A DNA stretch of 64,000 nucleotides from Agarophyton chilense (GCA_030374765.1 JARGXX010000123.1:62001-126000); one strand, 5' to 3'; shown: positions 51,987 to 63,903, counted from the first letter of the stretch. Numbers and translations: made by a program. The notes: generated by a model from the letters alone, not told the origin.

Positions 51987-52655
51987 TGCCTATACGACCA
52001 CTGGCCTCTTATGAGGCCAAAATTACAACATCGAAAATTTTTGTGCCTAGACGTTGTCAACACTTTCTTCTAATCTGGCGTCAACCTCAAAGATCACGAA
52101 CGATCGTCCACAATCTGTACACAACAACATCTTTACTTCATTCTATCACAATTTATCTAATATGTCATCATCTATGGATCCCTGTCGTGTATTGGGAAAC
52201 AAAGTAAACACCCGCGCGCGTCTCATCACATCAGAGAGCGACTGTAAACGCTTCTTTGGCACGCAATGGAAGACGAAACTGGTCAGCGGAAGTGTTATAA
52301 AAGTGGACGTTGTTGTCTAAAACATTTGGAAACACACTTTCGTCACTATAGAATATGAGCTATATGATCGCGGGAAAGTATGCACTCTCAAAATTTGCAA
52401 TATAAAAGCCTGGGATCAGGTCACGGTTCAGGAAACTGATCAAGAAGCCATCAATTTCAACGTGGAGATAAATGGTTCTGTTATTACTAATTAAGTAATA
52501 TATTTTCGAATAATGAAGAGCAGCATACGGTCATGTATGGCGATGAAAGTCACATAATGAATCCGTTGAGCCCTCCTACTGTGACAAAAAGTGACACGCA
52601 ATACAGCTTTATGGTGTAGTACAATCACCTCTGAGGTATGTCACTGTCTTGTCTC
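51987..52655. other. Intergenic region after the leucine-rich gene
   Basis: About 670 bp, AT-rich, with no recognisable coding exon. A short frame at 52054-52320 is open but has no known content. This is the boundary between the gene cluster and the repeat-rich right part of the window. Confidence 0.3.
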
Positions 52656-52705
52656 GGGAGCGTAGTGACGCTCAACCATAGGGAGCGTGTTGACGCTCAA
52701 CCTTA
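52656..52705 (+). repeat. Two 25-bp tandem copies, each a hairpin
   Basis: Copies at 52656-52680 and 52681-52705 start GGGAGCGT and end CTCAACCWTA. In each, GAGCGT pairs with ACGCTC across a 4-nt loop. Confidence 0.85.
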
Positions 52706-54838
52706 GAAGGTAGTCTTTGTAAACCTCGATGGTAACAGGGCACCGTGAAAACCCGCAGAGGCAAGCGGCGGGGCGACTAGCCTATACCGTGGAGGTAAAC
52801 TATGGTAGGCATCTACGCACGGCAAAGCCTGTGTGGTAGTTGAGAAATGTAGAGCAACGCCCAGTCAGGGGATACTTGAAGATGCAACTCATAGAATGAG
52901 GATTGAACCCTCCGAGGGTTATGATTATGATCCCCTCTAAGGTGTGCTGAGGTGGCACTGTTTTCTGGTTATATTTCGCCTATAAGAGAAATTTTGGATG
53001 GCCCATGGTTGGATTGGCCCCGTGATACACGTGGCTTAATTTTGGCACCGATTTTCAGATATTTGTAGAACGTTGGACTTTTGGGCCCTGACAGTTGGAT
53101 CTCCACGTGTATGGCCCTGAGCAGGTGTGCACTACTGTAGAGTTTAGTTAGTGGGCCCTACTTAGGGAGGCGAGATCGGACAGTCCGAAGCTCAGAGTAA
53201 ATGGTAACCAAGGTTGGTCTTCGATACCTTTAGAGGTTCTTCGTCGCCATCGTTTCGGCTTTACAACCCGGAACGGGCTCTGGTTAGCAACGCCTGCGTA
53301 GGGACACGACTCCACTTGGAGAGTGCCCACGTTTGGCTTCCGTGCAACCACCCCCTTGGGACCGCTCAGACGACCTGCGTGCACGATACCCCGTGGGGGT
53401 TCTGCTTACTTGTTGCGTGCTTTTTGTGTTTCCTTTCGAGGACAGGTTTTCGCCCCTGTATTGGGTTTCTTTTGTTGTTTCGCCCCTTTTCTGGTTCTCG
53501 GGTCCGGTGCCTGTTAGTGCCCGACCCTCGCCCCGTTTTTCCTCTTCGCCAGATTTTCCCCCATTCTTTGGGATACCCATACTCATTCCCGATCCAACGG
53601 TTTCTACCCCTCACCTCCGTCGGTACTGCCGGAATCCTCCGTGGGAGTTACACCGCACACTACGGGTGGAACGGAGGGCTCTGTCTCTGAGTCTGCCTCC
53701 CCCAGGGAGCAAGGCTTCGAACACCTTGAGAGCACTTCCCGTCGCCGGGTTTTGCTCCACAAGAAACAATAAACCAAAAGGTATAGTCGTGACCCAAGTG
53801 ATGCCTGCCTTTATCACATAAAAATGGGGGAGGTGCACTCTCCAGATCACCCGGGAGGTGCCAGCAAGGCACGGTGTCTGACCTAGTGTCAGAGACCTGA
53901 CCAGCACTGGCTACAGTGCCAGGTGGCCACTCAACTACTTTAGTAAAATACGCATAATTACAATTACTATCACTAACAATTACTCAACAAGAAGTTAAAT
54001 GTCAACACTACACGTGGCTGACAACACCTAGATAGTAGCTCGCCCGGAGCCACGTGGTCGATGATTCCTCGTACCCATCACCTACAAGGTCAGTGTAGTG
54101 TATTGGACACCTCAAAGGTCAGTCTTTCCGCCACTATACGACAGACGCCCTTCCTACCCACGAGGCACGCCCCGTGTCTCCCTTCATCACAGCATAGAAT
54201 TGTAGATAGCGACAGCGGCGCGGGCATCGGAGTAGTGTCTGGGCGCGGCGCTGGATCCCTTGAGGTTCAGAACTCAGCGCCAGTATCGGTTGGGGGAGGG
54301 CGCGCGACGACGTCGGCGCACGAATTGAGCGACAACCACTCAGGTAGGGACTGTCATGAGGGCGATGCAGTGTACCTAGCACGCTCTCGGACACCTTTTC
54401 GGTAGTGGCCCTGCGTGCCTGCGATTCTGCTTTGGCATCGCCCGCTGTCTAACCTAGTGCGTATCGCATCCTTCCCGGTTACTTCAACTTCATTCTCCTC
54501 CTAGGTCCGTGCGCAGCGCCTTCCCGCCTGGTCGTTCCCACGGCTCGACAACCCTTCAGGTAGTACTGCCCTTAATTGGCGGCGTCGCAACGGTAACCGT
54601 ACTGTCCAGCTTTTCCCTGAAGGTTTCCTAGCTTCTCGACCTATCAGGTCTCGTCTACCTTGTAAGGATTGACTCGTGGCGCCGGTTGGGCCTGAGCCTG
54701 GGTCGATACAACCATTGAGGTGTTGGCCTGGCTCTGTGATGGAAGCTTCCGGTTGTGAGACCTTATTGGTGTTGAGCGGCCCCGTCGGTAATTACGCGAC
54801 CTTTTTCCGGTTTTGCATTCCGGTTTACCCTCAAGGTA

Positions 54839-55468
54839 ATGACAGGATCGCGCCACCTCCGCGCACGCATTCGAACCCATTCGGTACCACGTCGGTGCAC
54901 CTCGCGACGCCTCGTGGATTCGTCACCGATACCTCGAAGGGGTGGTTCGTCCTCACAAGCAGCACCAGCGCTCGAGAGACGTGAGGTGCCGGTTACCATT
55001 GAGGTCGAAGAAGTTGGAGATTCCGAGGGGATTGATACCCCTGCAGTTATGTCTTTAAGGTCGGATTGGTCCCGTTCCACGATACCTCAAAGGTCTGGAC
55101 CCGCTCGCGACTGCACGCCGGCCACTGTTGTACCCGAAAGGTCAGTGTCGGTACTAATGGAAAGGTTGGATCCGTTGGTCGTCTCCTCAGAACGGACCGA
55201 GGAGGTTTTACTTCAGAAGGATGAATACCCGCTGGTGTTCACCTCGGCGGTGGAGGTCGAGTCATCACCTCGTTCGTCGGGTCGAGCTGCGGCCTTCCCA
55301 ACCATGTCAGGGAGCGGCCCATCTTGTGGCCGTGGAAGCAGTGGTACTACTAAGAGGGTAACTCGCTCGACTTCGCGAACGCCTACCAACATTTGGTTTC
55401 GCAGTATTCCTGTCCCTGCGACTGATGAAGGACAATGCCCTTCAAGAGGGTTTCTTCGCAGGACTTAG
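54839..55468 (+). CDS. Element-associated open frame
   Basis: 209 codons from an ATG, inside the unclassified element. Ser/Arg/Glu-rich with no known domain. Near its end another frame becomes open and more protein-like (NALQEGFFAGLRDFARLKTS, LIYDKLYRYCVL), ending at 55542, which suggests a frameshift. Possibly a decayed gag-like frame; that is a guess. Confidence 0.25.
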   Translation: MTGSRHLRARIRTHSVPRRCTSRRLVDSSPIPRRGGSSSQAAPALERREVPVTIEVEEVGDSEGIDTPAVMSLRSDWSRSTIPQRSGPARDCTPATVVPERSVSVLMERLDPLVVSSERTEEVLLQKDEYPLVFTSAVEVESSPRSSGRAAAFPTMSGSGPSCGRGSSGTTKRVTRSTSRTPTNIWFRSIPVPATDEGQCPSRGFLRRT

Positions 55469-56247
55469 AGATTTCGCTCGCTTGAAGACTAGCTTGATCT
55501 ATGACAAGCTATACCGCTATTGCGTGCTGACGGCCGGTTAGGACCGGAAGTGCGCACTGGTGGAACACGTGGACTGCACGGATGCCGACGCTCGAGTACG
55601 AGGCGTGCCACACGTGGCACGGATTGTACGAAATGGTTAGTATTATTTAGTAGTTTTTAGTATTTATTTAGCTACGCTTTCGCTGTTTAGTGTTTATTTT
55701 TCGGGCGCGCGCCCACTGTCAGGGGCCGCGCAACACACTACTTAGGAGGTTGAACACTGCTCCCCAGTAAACACCCTCTTGGGAGATACCAAGGAGGGAG
55801 TTTTGGCTCTGAACTTTTTGCCTTCGGCGCGTCTTCACCGCATACTGCGTGAGCGCCCGTTTCACGTTAGTTCATCAACCCCTCTGTCAACCAGAGTGCT
55901 ACCACCACCGTGGGTTCATATTTAATCGCCGATACTTGTCGTAGTCTCGCCCCTGTATAGGATTTCGCTCCCATTTTCCTCTTGTTCTCCTTTTTGGCTC
56001 TCGTGAGTGGCCGCCCCACTCACCCCGCTCGCCCCCCTCATACGATTGTTTCCTCGCTTTTTTTCCGACAATCGCTGTGGTACGGCTCCGCCTAGGATTG
56101 GTCCCACCCCGGACTGTGCCATGCTCACCTAAACACTCTAGGTATATCCCGCCGGATTGGCCTCGGTCTTACACCCGACTCCGTCGTGCCTTTCCGGTAT
56201 GGCTCTGTTTCTGTGCTGCGCTGGGACGCGTCTCCTCCGCCTGAGGC

Positions 56248-56982
56248 GTGTCTCTCAAGAGAGGAAGATCCAGAACATCTTCGTGGTGTCTCCGCTCCAA
56301 GCGTTGTCCTACAACTGAGTTCTCGCCTGGGACTCCGGCTGACCCGTACCAACGCAGTGGTGGACTTCCTTGGACGACCCAAACCAATTGGGCTCACAAT
56401 CTCGCGATTGGTGCGGCGAACCGTACGACGAATCAGTATGGACCTTTCGGTATTACCTTCGACCTGGTGACGAACAATGACCTGTTGAAACACGGTTGGC
56501 CTGTGGTGGTAGGGAGTTCGTCGTTGCCGGCAGCTCTTACTAGACCACAATTGGATACCTACTTGGGTTTGTCCCGTTGGGACTGCGAGCGCCTTCGCTC
56601 CGGTCCCTTGTTCTTGAAGAAAAGGGACCAAGAGTCTCAACCTCGTCAAGGTCGACTGGAATGTTTCCAGAGTCGGCAGCGTCATACACCTTTGAGGTAT
56701 TTCATCCCGCCGATATACCCGAGCGACTTGCCGTACGTGCGCATCGAACCGGAGCTGGATTATTACCGTCGATTGGTGGTGCAAGTGTGCCAGTACCCGT
56801 CTGTTCCAGATACTTACCTTCCGGTTTCACCTGACTTGGTTTCCCTGAATCTGCCTTTCTCCACTATCAATTGGGCTGACCGTAGTAGGTGGGGCGAGGA
56901 TGCAGCGACGGAGAGTCGCGTTCGCACTCGCAATTCGTACACTCGCGTTATGCATATGTTTCATAACGTCGAGTACTTCTAG
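56248..56982 (+). pseudogene. Element-associated open frame without ATG
   Basis: About 245 codons open from a GTG. Segments such as NQYGPFGITFDLVTNNDLLK and YRRLVVQVCQYPSVPDTYLP look like real protein, but I recognise no family. Probably part of the same element as the frame at 54.8-55.5 kb. Confidence 0.25.
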
Positions 56983-57400
56983 TAGTATTCTACTATGTCG
57001 GGGAATCTGATGGGATGATTTTTCGCGAAGTCGCGGTTGGAACTCATAAGTGAGTGATGTCATCAAACTTGTAATATGAAACGGCACACCGCGTAGAATG
57101 CCAGAAGACAGGGTACATTAGTCGAACACGTGGCATCACGAGTGGAGTGGCTTGCAACGGCGCATGTAGTGGCGATCCACGTGGCAGGTTTTACTACCCT
57201 TTGTATGTAGACGTCCATTAGGGACCATACCCATACTGTGGTTTGGCTAAGTGGCTGACCACTGGGTATTATTTATATATTTATTTGGGCACTCACCCTG
57301 GCACACAGTATATAGTGTACCAGAGGGGAACGCCAACTCCAAGTAAAGGAGACAACATGGGCATCATGAATATTCTGTTCCTTGCTTAGGATTCCTTAAC

Positions 57401-58744
57401 CGGAGATCCGGACGAGCCATAATAGATAGTCAGCCCCCAACCACTTCACGAGCCGTCTCGTACCTACGTTCCATCAAAGTTTTACAGTTGCACTGTTCAC
57501 CCTCGCTGGCGAGTAGTGGCCTTACACCCCACTTCCAGCTCGCTGGTGTTGTAGCTCTACCACCCCTTTTACTTCGCCGCAAGCGACCCATCAGCAGTCC
57601 GAACGCTGTCGCAGGTGTCTGCTCTCTCCGTTAGAGCGGATACTACAAGTGGTCTCCCGACTTAGAACCACTGTGGTCAGCTGCACTGAACAATTCGCTC
57701 CTGGAACGTGGAATCGATATCGATACTTGGAAGAAGTGGAATCACTACAGTTATTGTTTATCAAACCACCTCCGGCAATTGCGGAATTCATTCTGGTTGA
57801 ACACGTGGTCGAGAAGTCGAAGACAACATTTGGTTCGCACCTGGACTCAGGTTTGGTCTAGGATGCCGAAGACCCGAAGCCAGTCGAGTACTGGTCGCCC
57901 CGGTCCTGCGGAACCACCACCGAAACCGAGGCTCGCCGCATCTGTTGAAGCCAGAGAGCGGCTGTATCGTCAAGCGATGTCGCGCTAATGCTCGGTGAAT
58001 GATGAACAAGATCTCTCGGATGTACCGGCCCCTGTGGCAGCGGCAGTCACGCCCACCACAGAAGCCGTAGTTGACCCTGGGGTCGTTGGATCTCAAGAAG
58101 AGGATGATTTGCGCAGGGAAGTGCATCGTCTCAAGACTGAGTCAAGCGCTTCGCGTGTGCCCATGGTTGCGTTGGAATCGCAGATCGCTGTTCTTATCGT
58201 TGATGTCGAACAATTACGCAGTGCGCATCAAGCACCCGTTTGTCAAGCCGATGAGAAGCAGTGATGGAAAGGGAAAGGCTTAAGGAAAGGTTGAGGGATG
58301 AAAGGAAAGTTCGGCAGCTCTGGCTCGGACTCACTTGGAGGCGCTCAATCTCTCACTTATATACAACTCAAAAACACTATCCAACTAGACGCCAACCGAG
58401 AGTAAACCCTAGACTACCAAGCAGGGACACCCAATACTACCAATCATATTCAAGCACGACATTAACCCTAGCCAAAGTTCATTGCAGCACACAACAAGGA
58501 AATACAACAGTGCACAGCACATCATTACACTGACGTGTGCACAACGTCAGTGTTCTCGGAATGCTAGTTCAGTGGTCAAAATGGACGAATTGAAATGACC
58601 GAAAAACCCGTGAATTTATCCAAATTTGGAGGTCTTAATTTCCGAAAATATTTTCATTCGGTCATTAGTGCTAGTTTGTATGGGAAGGAAAACTAGCACA
58701 TATCTGCAGTTTTTCTAGTTTTGATGGAGGTAAAACTAGCGTGA
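57401..58744. other. Repeat-associated sequence upstream of the CACTA-like transposase
   Basis: No gene is recognised. Short open frames at 57649-58283 are overlapping and unlike known proteins. A near-palindrome lies at 58528-58552. The DNA changes from mixed composition to C-rich coding sequence at about 58750. Confidence 0.3.
58528..58552. repeat. 25-bp hairpin, CACTGACGT inverted repeat
   Basis: CACTGACGT at 58528-58536 is exactly inverted at 58544-58552 with a 7-nt centre containing GTGCAC. The CACTG start recalls CACTA-type termini, and it lies about 190 bp before the transposase frame opens, but no matching far end was found. Confidence 0.6.
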
Positions 58745-58948
58745 ATCTTTCTGTCGCCGCAGTTTAGGTCCATTGGTTCCGCCCCCACCACCATCTTCGA
58801 TCCCCACAAACGCTTCTCCGCAACCCTCTTCCAGAAAGACGCAATCCATGTCCTCAAACAACAGCTCGCCCTCGCACACTTCAAGAACACTTTTTTCCAT
58901 CCCATCTCCCAAACATCCGCCTCCGGCTCCCCCGCCTTCGCACACCCC

Positions 58949-61615
58949 ATGGCAGCCACCCTCGGCTCAAAGGTCGTCCCCGCACTCAAGACCGCCATCA
59001 TGCAGTCCACAAAAGATAACATCGTTTGGCATCTCCCTCACTCCACCGGTATCGACTCCTTCATCGGCCTCGTCCAAATCTACTCCGACAAGTCCTGTAC
59101 CTCTCTCAAATCTTCTTCCATCACCTCCTACCCCCTCCACATCACCCTTCTCAACTTCTCCGACTCCTTTCGGCGCAAATGCATCTCCGACAATCTCACA
59201 ATCCTCGGCTATCTTCCCAACTCCTTCACCCCAATCACTCCTTCTCCAGATGCAGATATCATCACTCATTCCTCCTCCATCCCCCCCCAAACAAAAATGG
59301 AACTCATACAGCAGACCATCTCCTCCCTCCTTCAACCTCTCTTCTCTTCCGCCCTCCCCGGTTTCCCCTTCCGCGACGCAGACGGCGTTCTTCGTCAATG
59401 CCACCCCATCATCGCCAGCTACTGCGCAGACATTCCCGAGGCAAAGGATATTCTCGCCATCTCCCACGGCACCCGCCCCCAGCACCTCTGCCACAGATGC
59501 TCTGTCCCTCGCTCACAACTCCACCAACACTCTCACGCCCATCCCCCTCGATCTCTTCTCCTCACCTTTGCAGCCCGCAACAAACACTTCTCCCTCCTCA
59601 AGGACTCCGAAGCAGCTCTCCTCGCCCGCAAGCCAAGAGTCTCGCGCAACTTCAAGGAACAAGCTCTGCAAGCACTCCACTCCCTCTCCCTCGCAAAATA
59701 CCCCTCCCTCTTCGAGTCTTACCCCTTTTTCAACATCATCCCCCTCCTCACCCAATACAACATCTTCCCCTTCGAACCCCTCCACAACTTCCACCTCGGC
59801 GTTTCCAAACTCATCAAGCTCGCCGCCATCGAACGTCTCAGATCAGAACACCTCTTCACCACCATTAGCTCCACAAACTCCCGCCGTTCGTTCCACTCCG
59901 TCCGCACCTCCATCCTCAACCACTCCAACTTCATCCTCACCGCCATCGAAAATCATTCCCCAGCTACCGGCCTCCACATCGACTTCTCTACTTCCGAAAG
60001 CGGGCAGTCCCACAACGGCTTCTTCACAACTGACGGCGTCCGCGGCATGCTAGAAGCAAAAGACTACCGCGCCCTCGACATGGTCTTCCCCTTCATCGGC
60101 GCCTTCTTCGACCGCTGCTGTGACGAAGCCAATTCCGCTCCCATCACAACAGTCTTCTCCAAGTACACAGATCTCCTCCTCACCTCCATGTGCTACAACT
60201 CCGTCCCCGAATGGACAACTTCTCGTCTTGCCAAACTTGCCTCCCAAATCCATTCCTTCAAGCACAGAGCTGTCGATGTTCTCGGTCCATACCATACCTC
60301 CAACCTTGGCACCCTCAAATTCCACCTCCTCTATCACATCGTAGACGACATTCGACGCTTTAGGGGTCTCCACTTCAACGATGCAGGCATCTTCGAACAA
60401 GCCCATACCCTCTTCAAAGCACATTACTCCCGAACGTCCAAGCGCAGACCCACCGCGCACAACGAAACCATCCGTGCCATCGAACGCTCCGATGCCGTCA
60501 ACAATTGGATTTTTCTCTCTGCTGATCTTTCTGTCACCTCATCCTCCCATGCCCCTCCTCCTCCCTTTCAAGCCCGCAAACCAGGTTTCGTCCGTGATGG
60601 CAAGCACACCTCCTTTTCCGATCTCATCACCGCTCACAAATTCCTTCGAGCAAACCCCCAATCAACAATCTCTTCCCTTCAGGACTTCTTCTCTGTAGGA
60701 CAATGCCCCCAAGGGGGAAAACCTACGAAGACGTCCGGATCTTCCTCTCACGAGGTAACCGGCGCGGTAGAGCCCTCCCAGGGATCGGCGCGCGATGCCG
60801 GGTGTAAGCCGGAGCTGAACCGTCGCGACGGGCGCAGGGAGGCTGAAAGAAGCCGAGAATATCCGCCGAAGCGGTGCTTGCGTATCCTCCGAGGAGGCAA
60901 AACCCACGAGAGTGGCGAGCACGACAGGTGTCAGTGCGAGCCGCAAGAGCGGGAATTGCCCAATGAAGGGGAGTAAAAGGGAAGGAAAATGGGAACGGAG
61001 GCAAGAGGGCGAGGTTGAACACGAGTCGCAAGAGGGGACTCGGAAATAGCCGGCACTGCCGGGTGTAGCAAACCGTATACACGGGCGGAACCACGAAAGT
61101 TGGAATAGATACCCAACACACGGAGGCTGCTTGAACGTCCAAGGGGGTTGGGAAGCCGTGCACCACGGGAAATCCCTCCGTAAGGAGTTGTATATCCGCC
61201 CAGGCGGTTCGACCCAGAGCCAAGTTCTGGAAGACCAAGATCACCCTTGTTGGGGAGACTTTACTGGACCGGCGGCCGCGAGGCCGGCGGCCTAAGTACT
61301 GTAGTCACCGTAGAATAGAATAAATAAAGTCTATCCTAAATAGCTAAATGTCCGTCTAAGAAAGGGGCCAATCTGGCGGCCACGTGTCGCGCGGGCGCTG
61401 CGGTCACCTCATAGATTGGAACCCTCGCACTCCCCTCCTTCGTCACACTCACACTCGAAACACTAGCTCTCAACCAGGACTCCACAACTCTCGGCCAAAC
61501 CCGTCTTACATTCGTCAATTCCGCATACGTCGTCGGCGGCTTCACCACAACCCTAGACGACTACATCGCCGATCGAAACGGCTCCGATCCGTGCTTTGCA
61601 CGGTGTTGTCTGTGA
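58949..61615 (+). CDS. CACTA/Plavaka-like transposase, probably spliced
   Basis: A long uninterrupted frame resembling transposases of the CACTA superfamily, closest in feel to the fungal Plavaka group. Supporting blocks are RDADGVLRQCHPIIASYCAD, HLCHRCSVPRSQL (paired Cys as in the family's zinc-binding segment), FPFEPLHNFHLGVSKLIKLA and NDAGIFEQAHTLFKAHYSRT with SKRRPTAHN. The frame is open upstream from 58745 with protein-like content (TTIFDPHKRFSATLFQKDAI), so the true start may be in an earlier exon. At 60695 the frame enters unlike sequence. A GT at 60695 and an AG at 61414 bound a 720-bp segment whose removal joins LQDFF-S to IGTLALPSFVTL in phase, continuing to a stop at 61615. The codons on both sides share a strong C-ending bias. 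Confidence 0.55.
60695..61414 (+). other. 720-bp GT-AG-bounded segment inside the transposase frame
   Basis: It begins GTAGGACAATG and ends CACCTCATAG. Composition differs sharply from the flanking exons: G-rich, with many short hairpin-capable blocks and a palindromic GGCCG-rich stretch at 61270-61293. An AATAAATAAAG motif lies at 61320. It may be an intron or an inserted element that supplies splice sites. Confidence 0.5.
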
Positions 61616-61734
61616 AAACATGCATTTGTAGCGTTATATTCGTGTTGCACTGCACACATCTACCTTGACCGCGCGAGTGCACACGTGTCGCTTGCACGAA
61701 TATTCCTCCGCCTGCGGGGAGTGCTACGACATGC

Positions 61735-61990
61735 CATTGGCCAACTTTCCTTCACGTGTCGACAACCTCCAATCACGTGCCGTGGCACTCTTGGTTCCGC
61801 CGCCCGCGTGAGTGCCACGGCACGCCATTGGCGAGCGCGAGTACACGTGTCTCCGTCCTTGAATCCTGCGACGTGGCACTCCTGTTCCGCCGCCCAGCCT
61901 AGTGCCATGGCACGCTATTGGTCATCTGTTACACGTGTGTCGCCGTTGACCAATCCCATGCCGTGGCACTCTTGTTACGCGGCCAAGTGG
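61735..61990. repeat. ~90-bp tandem repeat, three copies
   Basis: Copies begin at 61735 (CATTGG), 61826 (CATTGG) and 61916 (TATTGG), a period of 90-91 bp. Each contains a CACGTGT box, a GTGCCACGGCAC-type inverted repeat and a TTCCGCCGCC-like block. The same unit reappears at the window edge (63952-64000). Confidence 0.8.
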
Positions 61991-62040
61991 CCCATTCGTA
62001 TCACACGCAGCGACAAACACACACACAAACATATGCTTTA

Positions 62041-63167
62041 GTACTCTGACGAGTGGCTCCGTAGCGTGCTTTCCACGCGTTTGACAGTTTACATATGTTG
62101 AGAAAAAGCTTTGAAACTAGTTTGTAGCGTTTGTTAATTAGAACTGGCTTTTAAAAAGACAAATGTTTCTAGGACGGCTAGTTCATCAGATTCAAAAAGG
62201 CATTGGAAGAATGAAAAAGAAAAACAATGTCATCCTCTACGATTAATTATCCAAAACCTTATAAAGCAGAACTTCTGGAAAGCCTGCATGAAATATTTTT
62301 CAATCATCACTTTTCACCGATACACTGACGTTGAAATGCTTTGTAGTACGAAACAGAGTGACAAAGAGTAAGCCAAGAGAAAAGCAGTTATCTTAAAGAT
62401 CGAACTCAACCCTACTCCCAAACTTCTTTTTACTCCCACACTTAGCCGTACTCGAAAACAATTGTCCCTGTACGTTATTGGTAGTCAGAGCGAAGCCTTA
62501 AGACGAAAGCTGGAAACGAATCGTCTATACGTCCGCAGGGAATTCTCGGCAAGCATAAACGCTGTGCATTTTACGAACCTGTAGCTATCGGAAAGAAAAT
62601 AGGCTAGTTGTCATCCCATCCAGTTCATCTATTGCCCTATTCATATTAGTTGTCATCCCATCCACTACATCTATTGCCCAATTCATATGTCTCTTTAAAA
62701 AGTCCAGGTTTCGTAGAAACATTAACATGAATCCTTTCTTCAGCTTACAATAAATGATCAAGAATGGCAGCTTTCCCACTGGGTATATTCAACACCTCCA
62801 CTTACGCACTAGCGCTCTTTCTGGGGTTTACGCTCTCCACTTTGAGATCAACTCTGTTTCTCACTCTCGAATCTTGTCTGTCTCCTTGTAGTGGTCTTAT
62901 GTGGCCCTCCTTTCCTGTCTCGCTTTCCATTGCGTCACCTGCGCTTTTCAGTCTGTTCTACCGATTCATTTTTTCGTCTCACAGCTGCTTGGTCACGCTT
63001 TTGTCTTCTCAAAACTTCAGTTGCATCAATTAACAGTATGTTCGGCATAATTGCGCAAGACGTCCAGTTTTTGTGCATGGACATGTCATGGCGTATCTCT
63101 TTCAAACTCATTCACACCCTATAAGCTCAGTCTTGCAGCGCCCATGAGCCCGATGATGAGCCCAGAG
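62041..63167. other. Gene-poor segment with a 42-bp duplication
   Basis: No gene is supported. Two adjacent 42-bp copies (62606-62647 and 62648-62689) start AGTTGTCATCCCATCCA and share CATCTATTGCCC. Short open frames at 62764-63124 overlap on the plus strand and are probably chance. Confidence 0.5.
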
Positions 63168-63674
63168 GTAAGCGCGCAATGAGGCGCCGTTTCACTCATA
63201 CGCAAGATTTGAAAACCCGTTCTTTGCGTGACGAACCGTGCTTTGTGTAAAAAACCATGCTTTGCGGGAGAAAACGTGCTTTTTGGACTTGGCTCGCAGC
63301 GCTGACGTGCACAATTGTGTTCCTAGCGGTAGGTGCGCAGTGAGGCGTCATTGCACTCAAACGCAGTGGGTGTTTGTTTGTCATGCGCGCCGAATTCTAG
63401 CGCGTTCTTGGTTGCAACGCCTGCGTTCTTCGGGCTGTTCTGAAGTTTCAGCTCTTCGTCGTACAGCAGCACGCTTGCACTGTTGCCTTCTGCGAGCGTT
63501 GGCTGCATCGGTTGAAGGAACGGTCGGCATGATAGCGTGAAAAGACCGCGTTGGTGCCTGTGGACGTCTCACCGCGTTCCCATCTAAATTTCCCATAGTA
63601 CCGAAAGTGTTCGCAACTGTGTGCCCAGCAGTGGGCGCGGAATGAGGCGTCATTGCAGTTATACGCGGTGTGTG
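63168..63674 (+). repeat. Higher-order repeat header, three copies, plus 20-bp repeat
   Basis: A ~40-bp header around GAGGCGTCATTGCA and ACGCRGTG occurs at about 63168, 63328 and 63633. After the first copy, four degenerate ~20-bp units around AACCGTGCTTTGCG run from 63212 to 63280. Confidence 0.65.
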
Positions 63675-63676
63675 AG

Positions 63677-63903
63677 AAACCCTGCTCTCTGCATTTCTCC
63701 TGGAGCGGGGTGGAAAACCCCTGCTCTTGGACTCGTCCTGGAGCGGGGTTGGAAACCCTGCTCTTGAACTCGTTCCAAAGCGGGGTGGAGAAACCCTGCT
63801 CTTGGACTCGTTCCGGAGCGTGGTGAAGAAACCCTGCTCTTGGAGCTCTCCCGGAGCAGGGTAGAAAACCCTGCTCTTGGAGTTGTCCCGGAGCAAGGTG
63901 TGC
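63677..63903 (-). repeat. 38-bp minisatellite, six copies
   Basis: Units start at 63677, 63715, 63753, 63791, 63829 and 63866. Each begins AAACCCTGCTCTTGGA and ends CCGGAGCGGGGTGG or close. It is open in more than one minus-strand frame, but nothing suggests a real protein. Confidence 0.9.

Larger units (their letters stand above)
52600..57400. mobile_element. Unclassified repetitive element region
   Basis: About 4.8 kb with transposon-like texture: interrupted frames, repeated CACGTGG boxes and recurring short palindromic ACCTNNAAGGT-like motifs. Similar modules occur at about 55.56-55.80 and 57.11-57.35 kb (CACGTGG boxes, then TATTTATTT, then a gggCACTGTC- or GGGCACTCACC-type boundary). 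TCGCCCCTGTAT occurs at both 53452 and 55949, followed by related sequence. I see no reverse transcriptase, integrase or transposase motif, so this may be a non-autonomous or decayed element. Confidence 0.35.

Noticed and set aside
52700-52960. Structured-RNA look (many short G/C blocks) suggesting a group II intron or rRNA fragment
   Set aside because: No catalytic domain or rRNA signature could be identified by eye.
53148-53907. Several 80-160-codon frames on both strands
   Set aside because: Mutually overlapping, no domain, and inside repeat-like sequence.
54850-54880. tRNA T-arm-like GGGTTCGAATGC on the minus strand
   Set aside because: No anticodon or D arm can be found at the right distance.
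58773-60053. 426-residue Ser/Pro-rich frame over the transposase
   Set aside because: It is the +1 shadow of the C-rich transposase frame, which carries the recognisable family blocks.
62324-62334. CACTGACGTTG as a possible far terminus of the transposase element
   Set aside because: It is in the wrong orientation to pair with the hairpin at 58528 and is short enough to be chance.
63677-63903. CRISPR-like array
   Set aside because: The 38-bp units are contiguous with no unique spacers, and the context is eukaryotic.
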